The notes under the pieces: model-generated
Databases searched by the model: none
Seen by the model: only the letters and a program-made list of their open reading frames with translations
Told to the model about the DNA's origin: nothing
Shown here: piece after piece, positions 28,217 through 36,935 of the stretch
How positions within the stretch are numbered: the first letter of the stretch is position 1
How the letters are laid out: each line of letters opens with the position of its first letter
Assembly (NCBI GenBank): GCA_020444045.1
Contig: JAHLLS010000001.1
Location: 62,001 to 126,000 of the forward strand
DNA length: 64,000 bases
Direction of reading: 5' to 3'
Origin: Deltaproteobacteria bacterium
GTDB taxonomy: Bacteria; Desulfobacterota; Desulfobacteria; Desulfobacterales; UBA5852
Translations under genes and position numbers: made by a program

Positions 28217-30121
28217 ATGACCAATCTGTATGAAGAAGCTTATGCGAAATCCATGAATGACCCGGATGCCTTCTGGGGGGAAGCGGCCGAGGACTGCCAC
28301 TGGTACAAAAAGTGGGACAAGGTCCTGGATGACTCCAACAAACCCTTCTACCGCTGGTTTACCGGCGGCATCTGCAACACCTGCTATAATGCATTGGACT
28401 TGCATGTCGAAAACGGGCGCGGTGATCAGGATGCCCTTATCTATGACAGTCCGGTCACCGACACGATCAAGAAATACACCTACCGCGAGCTGCGGGATGA
28501 GGTCGCGAAGTTTGCCGGTGTCCTGGCCAACCAGGGTGTTACCAAGGGCGACCGGGTTATTATTTACATGCCCATGATCGCTGAAGCGGCCATCGCCATG
28601 CTGGCCTGCGCCCGCCTGGGCGCGATCCACTCGGTCGTCTTCGGCGGATTTGCCGCTAAGGAACTGGCCACCCGCATCGAAGATGCCAAACCCAAAGTCA
28701 TGGTATCCGCTTCCTGCGGCATCGAGGTCAAAAAAGTCATCGCCTACAAACCGCTGCTCGATGAGGCCATCAAACTATCGAGCTCCAAGCCAGAAAAGTG
28801 CGTCATCCTGCAGCGCCCCATGGAAACGGCCAGCATGATCGATGGCCGCGATGTGGACTGGAAAGAGGCCATGGCCGCGGCCCAGCCTCATGACTGTGTC
28901 CCGGTAGCCGCGACGGATCCGCTGTATATCCTTTACACGTCGGGCACCACCGGGCAGCCCAAGGGCGTTGTGCGTGATAATGGTGGTCACATGGTCGCTC
29001 TGAAATGGACCATGAAAGCCATCTACGATGTGGATGCCGGTGATGTCTACTGGGCGGCCAGCGATGTCGGCTGGGTGGTGGGCCACTCCTACATTGTCTA
29101 CGGACCGCTGTTCAAAGGCTGCACCACGATCTTGTTCGAGGGCAAACCGGTGGGCACGCCGGATGCCGGCGTTTTCTGGCGGGTGATCTCCCAGCATGGG
29201 GTCCGCTCACTGTTCACCGCGCCGACGGCATTCCGGGCCATTAAAAGAGACGATCCCAAAGGCGAACTGATCAAAAAGTATGATCTGTCCAACTTTAAAT
29301 ATCTGTTTCTGGCAGGCGAGCGGTCCGACCCGGACACCATCCAATGGTCGGAAAGAAACCTTAAGGTTCCAGTCATCGATCACTGGTGGCAGACCGAAAC
29401 CGGATGGGCCATTGCGGCCAACTGCATGGGCCTGCATCAGTTTCCGGTAATTTACGGCTCGCCCACCAAGGCTGCTCCGGGATGGAACCTGCAAGCCGTG
29501 GATGCCGAGTGCAACCAGATGCCGCCGGGTGAGATCGGCGCTCTGGTGGTCAAACTGCCGCTGCCGCCGGGCACCCTGCCCACCCTGTACAAGGCTGATG
29601 AGCGCTACAAGGAAGCCTATCTTGAGGAATTTCCGGGCTACTACAAAACCGCCGATGCCGGGTATATCGACGAAAACGGCTACGCTTACGTCATGTCACG
29701 TACCGACGATATCATCAACGTGGCCGGGCATCGCCTGTCTACCGGCGCGATGGAGGAGGTTCTGGCCGACCATCCGGATGTTGCTGAATGCGCCGTTCTG
29801 GGTGTGGAAGACAGCCTGAAGGGCCAGATTCCGGTGGGTTTTCTGGTCTTGAACGCCGGGGTTGACCGGCCCCACGACGACATCACCAAGGAAGTCGTTC
29901 AGATGGTGCGAGACCGCATCGGTCCGGTGGCGGCCTTCAAGACCGCCACGGTGGTCAAACGGCTCCCCAAGACCCGTTCCGGCAAGATCCTGCGGGGGAC
30001 CATTCAGAAAATCGCCGACAACAAAGACTATAAGGTGCCGGCCACGATTGACGACCCGACCATATTGGGGGAAATTGAAGACGCCCTGAATACGATCGGT
30101 CTGGCCGGATCACGAAGCTGA
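28217..30121 (+). CDS. prpE: Acyl-CoA synthetase, propionyl-CoA synthetase type
   Basis: 634 residues from the ATG at 28217 (GGAAAGG upstream). It activates propionate (or acetate) to the CoA thioester through an acyl-adenylate. Motifs: 'LYILYTSGTTGQPKGVVRDN' (ATP loop), 'DVGWVVGHSYIVYGPL', 'WWQTETGW', 'YYKTADAGYIDENGY', 'MSRTDDIINVAGHRLSTGAM' and the adenylation lysine in 'LPKTRSGKILRGT'. The 'RDNGGH' and 'HRLSTGAMEE' segments favour PrpE over acetyl-CoA synthetase, which usually has 'HRIGTAEVE'. It lies 129 bases after the transporter and ends before a strong hairpin. Confidence 0.92.
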   Translation: MTNLYEEAYAKSMNDPDAFWGEAAEDCHWYKKWDKVLDDSNKPFYRWFTGGICNTCYNALDLHVENGRGDQDALIYDSPVTDTIKKYTYRELRDEVAKFAGVLANQGVTKGDRVIIYMPMIAEAAIAMLACARLGAIHSVVFGGFAAKELATRIEDAKPKVMVSASCGIEVKKVIAYKPLLDEAIKLSSSKPEKCVILQRPMETASMIDGRDVDWKEAMAAAQPHDCVPVAATDPLYILYTSGTTGQPKGVVRDNGGHMVALKWTMKAIYDVDAGDVYWAASDVGWVVGHSYIVYGPLFKGCTTILFEGKPVGTPDAGVFWRVISQHGVRSLFTAPTAFRAIKRDDPKGELIKKYDLSNFKYLFLAGERSDPDTIQWSERNLKVPVIDHWWQTETGWAIAANCMGLHQFPVIYGSPTKAAPGWNLQAVDAECNQMPPGEIGALVVKLPLPPGTLPTLYKADERYKEAYLEEFPGYYKTADAGYIDENGYAYVMSRTDDIINVAGHRLSTGAMEEVLADHPDVAECAVLGVEDSLKGQIPVGFLVLNAGVDRPHDDITKEVVQMVRDRIGPVAAFKTATVVKRLPKTRSGKILRGTIQKIADNKDYKVPATIDDPTILGEIEDALNTIGLAGSRS

Positions 30122-30189
30122 TGTCCCGGCATGATTCTGAAACAGTTTGACCGTTTACCATAATTGAAACATGCTTGACTGAAAACCCG

Positions 30190-30226
30190 ATAGCTGGCAT
30201 GAAACGGAACGTTACATGCCAGCTAT
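30190..30226 (+). terminator. Long hairpin after prpE
   Basis: ATAGCTGGCATG (30190-30201) pairs perfectly with CATGCCAGCTAT (30215-30226). The loop itself folds further (AACG-GAA-CGTT), giving an almost perfect 16-17 bp hairpin with a single A-A mismatch. A short pyrimidine-rich run follows. A transcription terminator or processing site is likely. Confidence 0.65.
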
Positions 30227-30340
30227 TCTTCCTTGAATGAACCCTCCGGCATGGACCGGTCACCGGCCATGTCGGAAACAGGCATAAAACTTGCTGTGTT
30301 TGATTCACCGATAAGGATTGATAAAACCGAAGGAGAATGT

Positions 30341-30742
30341 ATGCAGATCCTTAAAATCGATCACCTGGGCATTGCCGTCAACAGTATCGACGACGGTAAA
30401 AATTTCTGGTCCGACGTTTTAGGGCTTCCATTCGAAGGGGCTGAAACGGTTGAAGCCCAGAAAGTGACGACGGCCTTCTTTCCGGTGGGTGAAAGCGAAG
30501 TGGAACTTCTGGAATCCACCAGCCCGGATGGCCCCGTCGCCAAATACATTGAAAAGCGCGGACAGGGCATCCAGCATGTGGCCTTTCGGGTCGCCAATAT
30601 TGAAGAGGCCTTAGAAGAATTGAAGGCCAAAGGGATTCGCCTGATAGATGAAAAACCGCGCTTGGGCGCCGGCGGTGCCAAAATCGCCTTTCTGCATCCC
30701 AAGGCCACCAACGGCGTTTTGGTGGAGCTCTGTGAAAGATAA
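30341..30742 (+). CDS. mce: Methylmalonyl-CoA epimerase
   Basis: 133 residues from the ATG at 30341 (AAGGAG upstream). It belongs to the vicinal-oxygen-chelate fold: '[17 protein letters not shown]' (metal His), 'GVLVELCER' at the C-terminus, and '[20 protein letters not shown]' (second metal His). It interconverts (S)- and (R)-methylmalonyl-CoA, linking the carboxylating enzyme to the B12 mutase. A terminator follows, so it may be its own transcript. Confidence 0.95.
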   Translation: MQILKIDHLGIAVNSIDDGKNFWSDVLGLPFEGAETVEAQKVTTAFFPVGESEVELLESTSPDGPVAKYIEKRGQGIQHVAFRVANIEEALEELKAKGIRLIDEKPRLGAGGAKIAFLHPKATNGVLVELCER

Positions 30743-30805
30743 GTCGGCGTCCTTTGCCGGCCCGAAGCGTTTGGTTTAAAACCGGTTGCCCGAAGCATCA
30801 CCCAG

Positions 30806-30835
30806 AAAATCTCGTTGACATGGCAGCGAGATTTT
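30806..30835 (+). terminator. Rho-independent terminator after mce
   Basis: AAAATCTCG (30806-30814) pairs with CGAGATTTT (30827-30835), nine base pairs around a 12-base loop, followed by TCT. Confidence 0.6.
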
Positions 30836-30923
30836 TCTAAACCCTGAAAGGGTAACAATAGTACATTTTTAATTTTATCTGAAACGCTATAGATACACTA
30901 ACGACTGATATTTCTATATTATT

Positions 30924-30933
30924 TTATCGATAA
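30924..30933. promoter_or_regulatory. Candidate operator upstream of the TetR gene
   Basis: TTATCGATAA is a perfect 10-base palindrome in an AT-rich 280-base gap, 91 bases before the TetR-family gene. Such regulators often bind palindromes near their own promoter. No -35/-10 pair is clear enough to assign. Short palindromes in AT-rich DNA can be chance. Confidence 0.3.
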
Positions 30934-31023
30934 CCGATTTTTTGATTTCTGTGCAGACCCGATCGACATACCGACAGGAACCGTTTCTTGCTCAACGCAA
31001 CACATCATCGCGATGATAGCCAT

Positions 31024-31617
31024 ATGACCGCCCTTCGCCCGGACGTGCATGCGCGACTGGAGAAAGCCGTTCTCGAAATTTTTTCCGAGTCCGATTTTCA
31101 CAAAGCCAACATCCGTGATGTCGCCCAAAAAGCCGGCGTCAGCTTTACAACCATTTACAAACATTACGGCAGCAAGGAGCGCCTGTTATTCAGTTTCGTC
31201 GACATCTGGCTGGAAAAACTGACCGAGCGCATCATCGATCACCTGCAGGGAATCGAGGATCTGAAAGAAAAAATGCGCAAGGTCTACTGGCTGCAGTTGG
31301 ATTATTACGAACGGCACCCGGGGTTGGGCAAAATTCTTTTCATGACGCTGCCCATGCAAACCTGGATGTCGGATGAGACATTTCGCCAGAAGCGAATGAT
31401 CAACTTATACCTGGAAGTGCTCAAACGGGGTCAGGCCGAGGGCATATTGAACCCCCGGGTGCGGGCCGGTGTCCTGCTGGATTTCATGCTGGGTACTGTC
31501 CAACGGGCTTTTTTCATGTGGGTATCCCGAGGGCAGCAGAAAAGCCTGGCCGGGGAATCCCAAGTCCTTTTCGATATGGTTTGGCGGGCCATTGCCCGCC
31601 CGCCCGACCATCCATAA
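31024..31617 (+). CDS. TetR/AcrR-family transcriptional regulator
   Basis: 197 residues from the ATG at 31024; a TTG at 30988 is a weaker alternative. The N-terminal helix-turn-helix reads 'NIRDVAQKAGVSFTTIYKHYGSKERLL'. The rest is an alpha-helical ligand-binding domain. It is the first gene upstream of methylmalonyl-CoA mutase on the same strand with 110 bases between, so it may control the mutase operon, perhaps responding to an acyl-CoA. That is inferred from position only. Confidence 0.9.
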   Translation: MTALRPDVHARLEKAVLEIFSESDFHKANIRDVAQKAGVSFTTIYKHYGSKERLLFSFVDIWLEKLTERIIDHLQGIEDLKEKMRKVYWLQLDYYERHPGLGKILFMTLPMQTWMSDETFRQKRMINLYLEVLKRGQAEGILNPRVRAGVLLDFMLGTVQRAFFMWVSRGQQKSLAGESQVLFDMVWRAIARPPDHP

Positions 31618-31727
31618 CACCCGATTTGCTCCCCGCAAGGCGCCCGTATAGGGCAGGCGCCGACCGATACCGGTGAGCACATTGAATCATCTGCATTGGG
31701 GCCCAATACGGCCAGAAGGAGCGCATC

Positions 31728-33857
31728 ATGGCAGAACATCCCGAATTGAAGCAATGGCAGGCACTGGCTGAAAAACAGATGAAAGGCAAATCGGTGGATA
31801 CCCTCCTGTGGAACACCCCGGAAGGCATTCCCGTTAAACCATTGTATACTGCCGAGGATCTTGAGAAACTCGACCATCTTGATGCCCTGCCGGGGATGGC
31901 GCCCTACGTTCGCGGACCCATGGCCACCATGTACGCCGGTCGCCCGTGGACCATCCGGCAATACGCCGGATTCTCCACGGCCAAAGAGTCCAACGCCTTT
32001 TACCGACGCAACCTGGCCGCTGGACAACGCGGCCTCTCGGTCGCCTTCGACTTGGCCACCCATCGCGGCTACGACTCCAACCACCCAAGGGTCTCCGGCG
32101 ATGTCGGCAAGGCTGGCGTGGCCATCGATTCGGTGGAAGACATGAAAGTCCTCTTCGACCAGATTCCACTGGACCAGATGTCGGTTTCCATGACCATGAA
32201 CGGGGCGGTATTGCCGATCATGGCCGGCTACATCGTGGCGGCCGAGGAACAGGGCGTCAAACAGGAGCAGCTCACCGGTACGATCCAGAACGACATCCTG
32301 AAAGAATTCCTGACTCGTAATACCTATATCTATCCGCCGGTGCCGTCCATGCGCATTGTATCGGACATCATCGCTTATTGCTCCCAGAACATGCCCAAGT
32401 TCAACACGGTCAGCATCAGCGGCTACCACATGATGGAAGCCGGAGCCAATTCCGCTCTCCAACTGGCCTTTACCCTGGCCGATGGCGTGGAATACGTAAA
32501 AGCGGCGATCGCTTCCGGCATGGACATCGATGCCTTTGCCCCGCGCCTGTCTTTTTTCTTCGGCATCGGCATGAATTTTTTCATGGAAATTGCCATGCTG
32601 CGGGCCGCGCGCCTTCTATGGCATAAACTGATCAGCCAGTTTAATCCTAAAAACCCCAAATCCACCATGTTGAGGACCCACTGCCAGACCTCGGGCTGGA
32701 GTCTCACCCAACAGGATCCGTACAACAACATCATCCGCACCACGCTGGAATGCATGTCCGCCGTTCTGGGCGGCACCCAATCCCTGCACACCAACTCGTT
32801 TGACGAGGCGGTGGGCCTGCCCACCGACACCTCGGCCCGCATCGCCCGCAACACCCAGCTGGTGGTGCAGCACGAAAGCCAGGTCTGCCATGTGATCGAT
32901 CCGCTGGCAGGCTCCTACTATGTCGAAGCCCTTACCGCCAGTCTTTATCGCGAAGCTGAAAAAATTATTGCCGAAGTCAACGAACTGGGCGGCATGGCCA
33001 AAGCCATCGAAACCGGCATGCCCAAGATGCGCATCGAAGAATCAGCTGCCCGCCGCCAGGCCCGTATCGACCAGGGCCTTGACGTTATCGTCGGCGTGAA
33101 TAAATTTCAATTATCCGATGAAGAACCGCTGGACGTGCTGGAAGTACCCAGTACCGTGCGCGATGAACAGATCGCCCGCCTCGAGGAACTCAAGACCCGG
33201 CGTGACGACACCGAGGTCCGCCGCTGTCTGGAGGCGGTCACCCGGGCGGCGGAAAACATTGACAACCTTATGGCCGCCTGCATTCCGGCGGTGCGGGCCC
33301 GGGCCACGGTTGGTGAAATTTCGGATGCCATCGAAAAAGTCTTTGGCCGCTACGTCGCCACGACCCAGTGCATTTCAGGCGTTTACGCTGCTGAGTTTGG
33401 TGACAGCGAGATCATCGCTTCCCTGCGCAAACGCACGGGTGACTTTGCCGAAAAGCAGGGCCGCCGACCACGCATCCTGTTGACCAAGATGGGACAAGAC
33501 GGACACGACCGGGGAATCAAGGTGGTGGCCACCGCCTTTGCCGACCTCGGCTTCGACGTAGACCTGAGCCCCATGTTCCAGACCCCGGAAGAAGCGGCCA
33601 AGATGGCCATTGAAAATGATGTGCACATCGTTGGCGCCAGCTCCCTGGCTGCCGGGCACAAAACCCTGGTGCCCGCCCTCATCGAGGCCCTGCGGGCCGA
33701 AGGCGGTGACGATATCCTGGTGGTGGTCGGTGGCGTGATTCCACCCAACGACTACGATTTTCTCTACCAGGCCGGGGCCGCGGGCGTATTTGGGCCGGGC
33801 ACGCCGATTCCCGAATCGGCCAATCAGGTGCTCAACGCCCTGGAAAAAAAGGCATGA
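31728..33857 (+). CDS. Methylmalonyl-CoA mutase (catalytic + B12 domains)
   Basis: 709 residues. It converts (R)-methylmalonyl-CoA to succinyl-CoA with adenosylcobalamin. The TIM-barrel part has '[20 protein letters not shown]' and '[12 protein letters not shown]'. The C-terminal B12 domain carries the Asp-x-His-x2-Gly motif with cobalt-ligand His593 ('[12 protein letters not shown]'). No small MutA-like subunit is present, so it should be the homodimeric type. The ATGA at its end overlaps the start of meaB. Confidence 0.97.
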   Translation: MAEHPELKQWQALAEKQMKGKSVDTLLWNTPEGIPVKPLYTAEDLEKLDHLDALPGMAPYVRGPMATMYAGRPWTIRQYAGFSTAKESNAFYRRNLAAGQRGLSVAFDLATHRGYDSNHPRVSGDVGKAGVAIDSVEDMKVLFDQIPLDQMSVSMTMNGAVLPIMAGYIVAAEEQGVKQEQLTGTIQNDILKEFLTRNTYIYPPVPSMRIVSDIIAYCSQNMPKFNTVSISGYHMMEAGANSALQLAFTLADGVEYVKAAIASGMDIDAFAPRLSFFFGIGMNFFMEIAMLRAARLLWHKLISQFNPKNPKSTMLRTHCQTSGWSLTQQDPYNNIIRTTLECMSAVLGGTQSLHTNSFDEAVGLPTDTSARIARNTQLVVQHESQVCHVIDPLAGSYYVEALTASLYREAEKIIAEVNELGGMAKAIETGMPKMRIEESAARRQARIDQGLDVIVGVNKFQLSDEEPLDVLEVPSTVRDEQIARLEELKTRRDDTEVRRCLEAVTRAAENIDNLMAACIPAVRARATVGEISDAIEKVFGRYVATTQCISGVYAAEFGDSEIIASLRKRTGDFAEKQGRRPRILLTKMGQDGHDRGIKVVATAFADLGFDVDLSPMFQTPEEAAKMAIENDVHIVGASSLAAGHKTLVPALIEALRAEGGDDILVVVGGVIPPNDYDFLYQAGAAGVFGPGTPIPESANQVLNALEKKA

Positions 33858-34846
33858 TTGCCTCCGATCCCCAATACTACGTCGACGGAGTGCTCGCCGC
33901 GGACCGGCGCATCCTGGCCAAGACCATAACCCTTGTGGAAAGCGGCCATACAGACCACCAGGCCCTGGCCAGCCGCATCGTCGACCAACTGTTACCCCAC
34001 TCGGGGAACGCCGTGCGCATCGGCGTTACCGGCGTCCCCGGGGTGGGCAAAAGCACCTTCATCGAAGCCTTCGGCATGCACCTGGTGGACCAGGGCAAGC
34101 GCCTGGCCGTGCTTGCCGTGGACCCGAGCAGTTCGCGAAGCGGCGGCTCCATTCTGGCCGACAAGACCCGCATGGAACGCCTGGCCGTGGCGCCCCAAGC
34201 CTTTATCCGCCCCTCGCCGTCGAGCGGGAGCCTGGGTGGGGTGGCCCGAAAGACCCGCGAGACCTTGCTGGTCTGTGAGGCGGCCGGCTTCGATGTTGTG
34301 TTGGTGGAGACCGTGGGCGTTGGCCAGTCCGAGACGGCGGTGGCCTCCATGGTCGATTTTTTCCTGGTCCTCATGCTTGCCGGCGCCGGCGACGAGCTTC
34401 AGGGCATCAAAAGGGGCGTGCTCGAGCTGGCCGACGCCGTGGCCGTGAACAAGGCCGACGGCGACAATGTCGAAAAAGCCCGGCGTGCCCGGCGCACCTA
34501 CGAAAACGCCCTGCACTTGCTCAACCCAGCCACGCCCACCTGGACGCCGCCGGTGCTGACCTGTTCGGCCCTGGAAATGACCGGCATCGATACGATCTGG
34601 CAGACCGCCCTGGATTATCACCGGAAATTGTCCGGCAACGGTGAACTGGCCCAAAAACGGCGAAAGCAGAGCATCGACTGGCTGTGGGCCCTGGTGGAAG
34701 AGGGGCTAAAATCGCGCTTTCTGAGCCATCCCCGGGTGAAAGACCGGCTGGCGGCCATCACCCGGCGGGTGGAGCGAGGCGACACCGCGCCCACCGTGGC
34801 CGCCGGCGAGCTGCTTTTTTCTCTTGACAACGACGGGCCGGTTTAG
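33854..34846 (+). CDS. meaB: MeaB/ArgK G3E GTPase, methylmalonyl-CoA mutase chaperone
   Basis: 330 residues. It overlaps the mutase stop by four bases. Walker A 'GVPGVGKST', '[22 protein letters not shown]', 'ETVGVGQSE' and the 'NKADGDN' base-recognition motif are present. MeaB gates cofactor loading and protects the mutase from inactivation. Overlapping genes and a fixed position make the partnership with the upstream mutase firm. Confidence 0.96.
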   Translation: MIASDPQYYVDGVLAADRRILAKTITLVESGHTDHQALASRIVDQLLPHSGNAVRIGVTGVPGVGKSTFIEAFGMHLVDQGKRLAVLAVDPSSSRSGGSILADKTRMERLAVAPQAFIRPSPSSGSLGGVARKTRETLLVCEAAGFDVVLVETVGVGQSETAVASMVDFFLVLMLAGAGDELQGIKRGVLELADAVAVNKADGDNVEKARRARRTYENALHLLNPATPTWTPPVLTCSALEMTGIDTIWQTALDYHRKLSGNGELAQKRRKQSIDWLWALVEEGLKSRFLSHPRVKDRLAAITRRVERGDTAPTVAAGELLFSLDNDGPV

Positions 34847-35024
34847 GGATGTTCGGTATTTCATCGAAAAAGGTCAACGACCGTTTTTTGGGGGCGCATT
34901 GCCGGCTCGGCCCGGCGGCCGGTGGCTCGCGGGCGCTCTTTTCCAGGCCTCCCGCCCCGATTCGGCGGCTGAAGAAGCCGGGCCATGCCTCCATTGTTTA
35001 GGACAACAACGAAAGGAAGACGCG

Positions 35025-36578
35025 ATGGGTATCGTTGAAGATAAAATTAAAGATCTGAAGGAAAGGGAAAAAAGGGCCCTTCAGATGGGTGGTGAAAAAG
35101 CGGTGGCTATGCAGCGCGGCAAGGGGAAGATGACGGCCCGCGAGCGGCTCGACTACCTGTTCGACCCCGGCACCTTTCGGGAAATCGATATGTTCGTTGC
35201 CCATCGCTGCGATTATTTCGGCATGGAAAAAGTCGAGGTACCCTCCGATGCCGTCATTACCGGGCACGGGCTGGTGGACGGACGGCCTGTGTTCGCCTTT
35301 TCCCAGGACTTTACCACCCGCGCCGGCAGCCTGGGCGAAATGCATTCGCGAAAAATATGCAAGGCCATGGACCTAGCCATCAAGGCCGGCGTACCCTTCG
35401 TAGGGCTGAACGATTCTGGCGGGGCCCGTATTCAGGAGGGGGTCGACTCGCTCTCCGGCTACGGGCAAATCTTTTACCGCAATTCGCTGGCCTCCGGGGT
35501 GATCCCCCAGATCAGTGCCATCATGGGGCCCACGGCCGGCGGGGCCGTCTATTCGCCAGCCATGACCGATTATATTTTCATGGTCAAGAACACCAGCTAC
35601 ATGTTCATTGCCGGTCCCAACGTGATCAAGGCCGTGACCGGCGAGGAAATCTCCTTCGAAGACCTGGGCGGGGCCATGACCCACAACGAAAAGAGCGGCT
35701 CGGCCCATTTCGCATGTGAAGACGATGCCGACGCCTTGGACCAGGTCAAGACCCTGCTCTCCTATCTGCCGGGCAACAACATGGAGGACCCGCCCCGGAT
35801 TCCCCCTTCGGACGACCCGCGCCGGATCGACCCGGCCCTGGACACCATCATCCCCGACAATCCCAATACGGGCTACGATATGAAGGACGTGATCGGTTCC
35901 ATCGTGGACAACGGTGAGTTCTTCGAGCCCCACATGCATTTTGCCAAGAATGTCATTGTCGCCCTAGCGCGGCTCAACGGCCGGGCGGTGGGGATTGTGG
36001 CCAACCAACCCTCGGTGCTGGCCGGCTGTTTAGACATCGATGCCACGGACAAGGCCACCCGTTTCATCCGCTTCTGCGATGCCTTCAACATTCCGCTGCT
36101 GACCATCGCCGATGTTCCCGGCTACCTGCCCGGCGCCCAGCAGGAATGGGGCGGCATCATCCGCCACGGCGCCAAATTGCTATGGTGCTATTCGGAAGCC
36201 ACGGTTCCCAAGCTGCTACTGGTGACCCGTAAGGATTACGGCGGCTCGTATCTGGCCATGTGTTCCAGGGACCTGGGAGCAGATATGGCCTTTGCTTGGC
36301 CCACGGCCGAGATCGCCGTCATGGGCGCCGAAGGGGCGGCCAATGTCATCCACCGCAAGGAGATCGATGCGGCCGATGACCCGGCCGCCAAGCGCAAGGA
36401 AAAAATCGAAGAGTACCAGGCGCTTTTCTCCAACCCGTATTGCGCCGCCGCCCGGGGGTACATCGATGCGGTCATCGCCCCCCAGGACACACGCCCGCGT
36501 CTCATCGAAGCCCTGGAGATCATGTGCACCAAACGCGAGCTTCGTCCGGCCAAAAAGCATGGCAATATCCCCATGTAA
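35025..36578 (+). CDS. mmdA: Acyl-CoA carboxyltransferase beta chain (MmdA / transcarboxylase 12S type)
   Basis: 517 residues from the ATG at 35025; the open frame extends upstream without support. Both halves of the crotonase-like carboxyltransferase are present: 'FVGLNDSGGARIQEGVDSLSGYG' and 'IMGPTAGGAVYSPAMTD' (N-terminal), 'VANQPSVLAGCLDIDA' and 'DVPGYLPGAQQEWGGIIRHGAK' (C-terminal). The family moves a carboxyl group between biotin and propionyl-CoA/methylmalonyl-CoA. Close neighbours encode a small accessory subunit and a 5S/biotin protein, but no biotin carboxylase, so a transcarboxylase or decarboxylase-like complex is more likely than an ATP-dependent propionyl-CoA carboxylase. Confidence 0.94.
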   Translation: MGIVEDKIKDLKEREKRALQMGGEKAVAMQRGKGKMTARERLDYLFDPGTFREIDMFVAHRCDYFGMEKVEVPSDAVITGHGLVDGRPVFAFSQDFTTRAGSLGEMHSRKICKAMDLAIKAGVPFVGLNDSGGARIQEGVDSLSGYGQIFYRNSLASGVIPQISAIMGPTAGGAVYSPAMTDYIFMVKNTSYMFIAGPNVIKAVTGEEISFEDLGGAMTHNEKSGSAHFACEDDADALDQVKTLLSYLPGNNMEDPPRIPPSDDPRRIDPALDTIIPDNPNTGYDMKDVIGSIVDNGEFFEPHMHFAKNVIVALARLNGRAVGIVANQPSVLAGCLDIDATDKATRFIRFCDAFNIPLLTIADVPGYLPGAQQEWGGIIRHGAKLLWCYSEATVPKLLLVTRKDYGGSYLAMCSRDLGADMAFAWPTAEIAVMGAEGAANVIHRKEIDAADDPAAKRKEKIEEYQALFSNPYCAAARGYIDAVIAPQDTRPRLIEALEIMCTKRELRPAKKHGNIPM

Positions 36579-36638
36579 AAATGCCGCGCCGCGCCCAGCC
36601 CCAGCAGGCCGGGCGCCTATTAAACGAACGGAGAATCC

Positions 36639-36863
36639 ATGGACCAGAAGAAGAAAATGGCGGCGGTCATCGCCGCTGTAACGGCTTACATCCAAACTGA
36701 AGAGGAAGCGCTTTGCCTGCAGGGCGCCGTTCACCCGGACGATAGCATGGCGGCCCCCCCGCCGGCGCCGACCGGACCGGCCAATCTGTGGGGCCTCAGC
36801 GGGCGCCAGTCCCTCATGCAGATGGGCAACATGATGCAAATGAAGGCCTTTCACCGGTCCTGA
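36639..36863 (+). CDS. Small carboxyltransferase/decarboxylase accessory subunit (OadG/MmdE-like)
   Basis: 74 residues with a CGGAG ribosome site. The N-terminus 'KKKMAAVIAAVTAYIQTEEE' resembles the conserved helix at the C-terminus of OadG/MmdD and the small MmdE subunit of sodium-pump decarboxylases. A Pro/Ala linker and a Met-rich tail ('SLMQMGNMMQMKAF') follow. There is no membrane helix, unlike OadG. Its position between the carboxyltransferase and the 5S/biotin gene suggests it helps assemble that complex. Confidence 0.72.
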   Translation: MDQKKKMAAVIAAVTAYIQTEEEALCLQGAVHPDDSMAAPPPAPTGPANLWGLSGRQSLMQMGNMMQMKAFHRS

Positions 36864-36935
36864 TGGTGAAAGGCGGCCGACCCATAACCGATAACCACAG
36901 TTTTGCTTTTTATACATGATCAAGGAGATGGTTTA

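Noticed and set aside
31024-31617. TetR protein as part of the methylmalonyl-CoA mutase operon by co-transcription
   Set aside because: The 110-base gap has no clear promoter or terminator, so the relationship cannot be settled from sequence alone.
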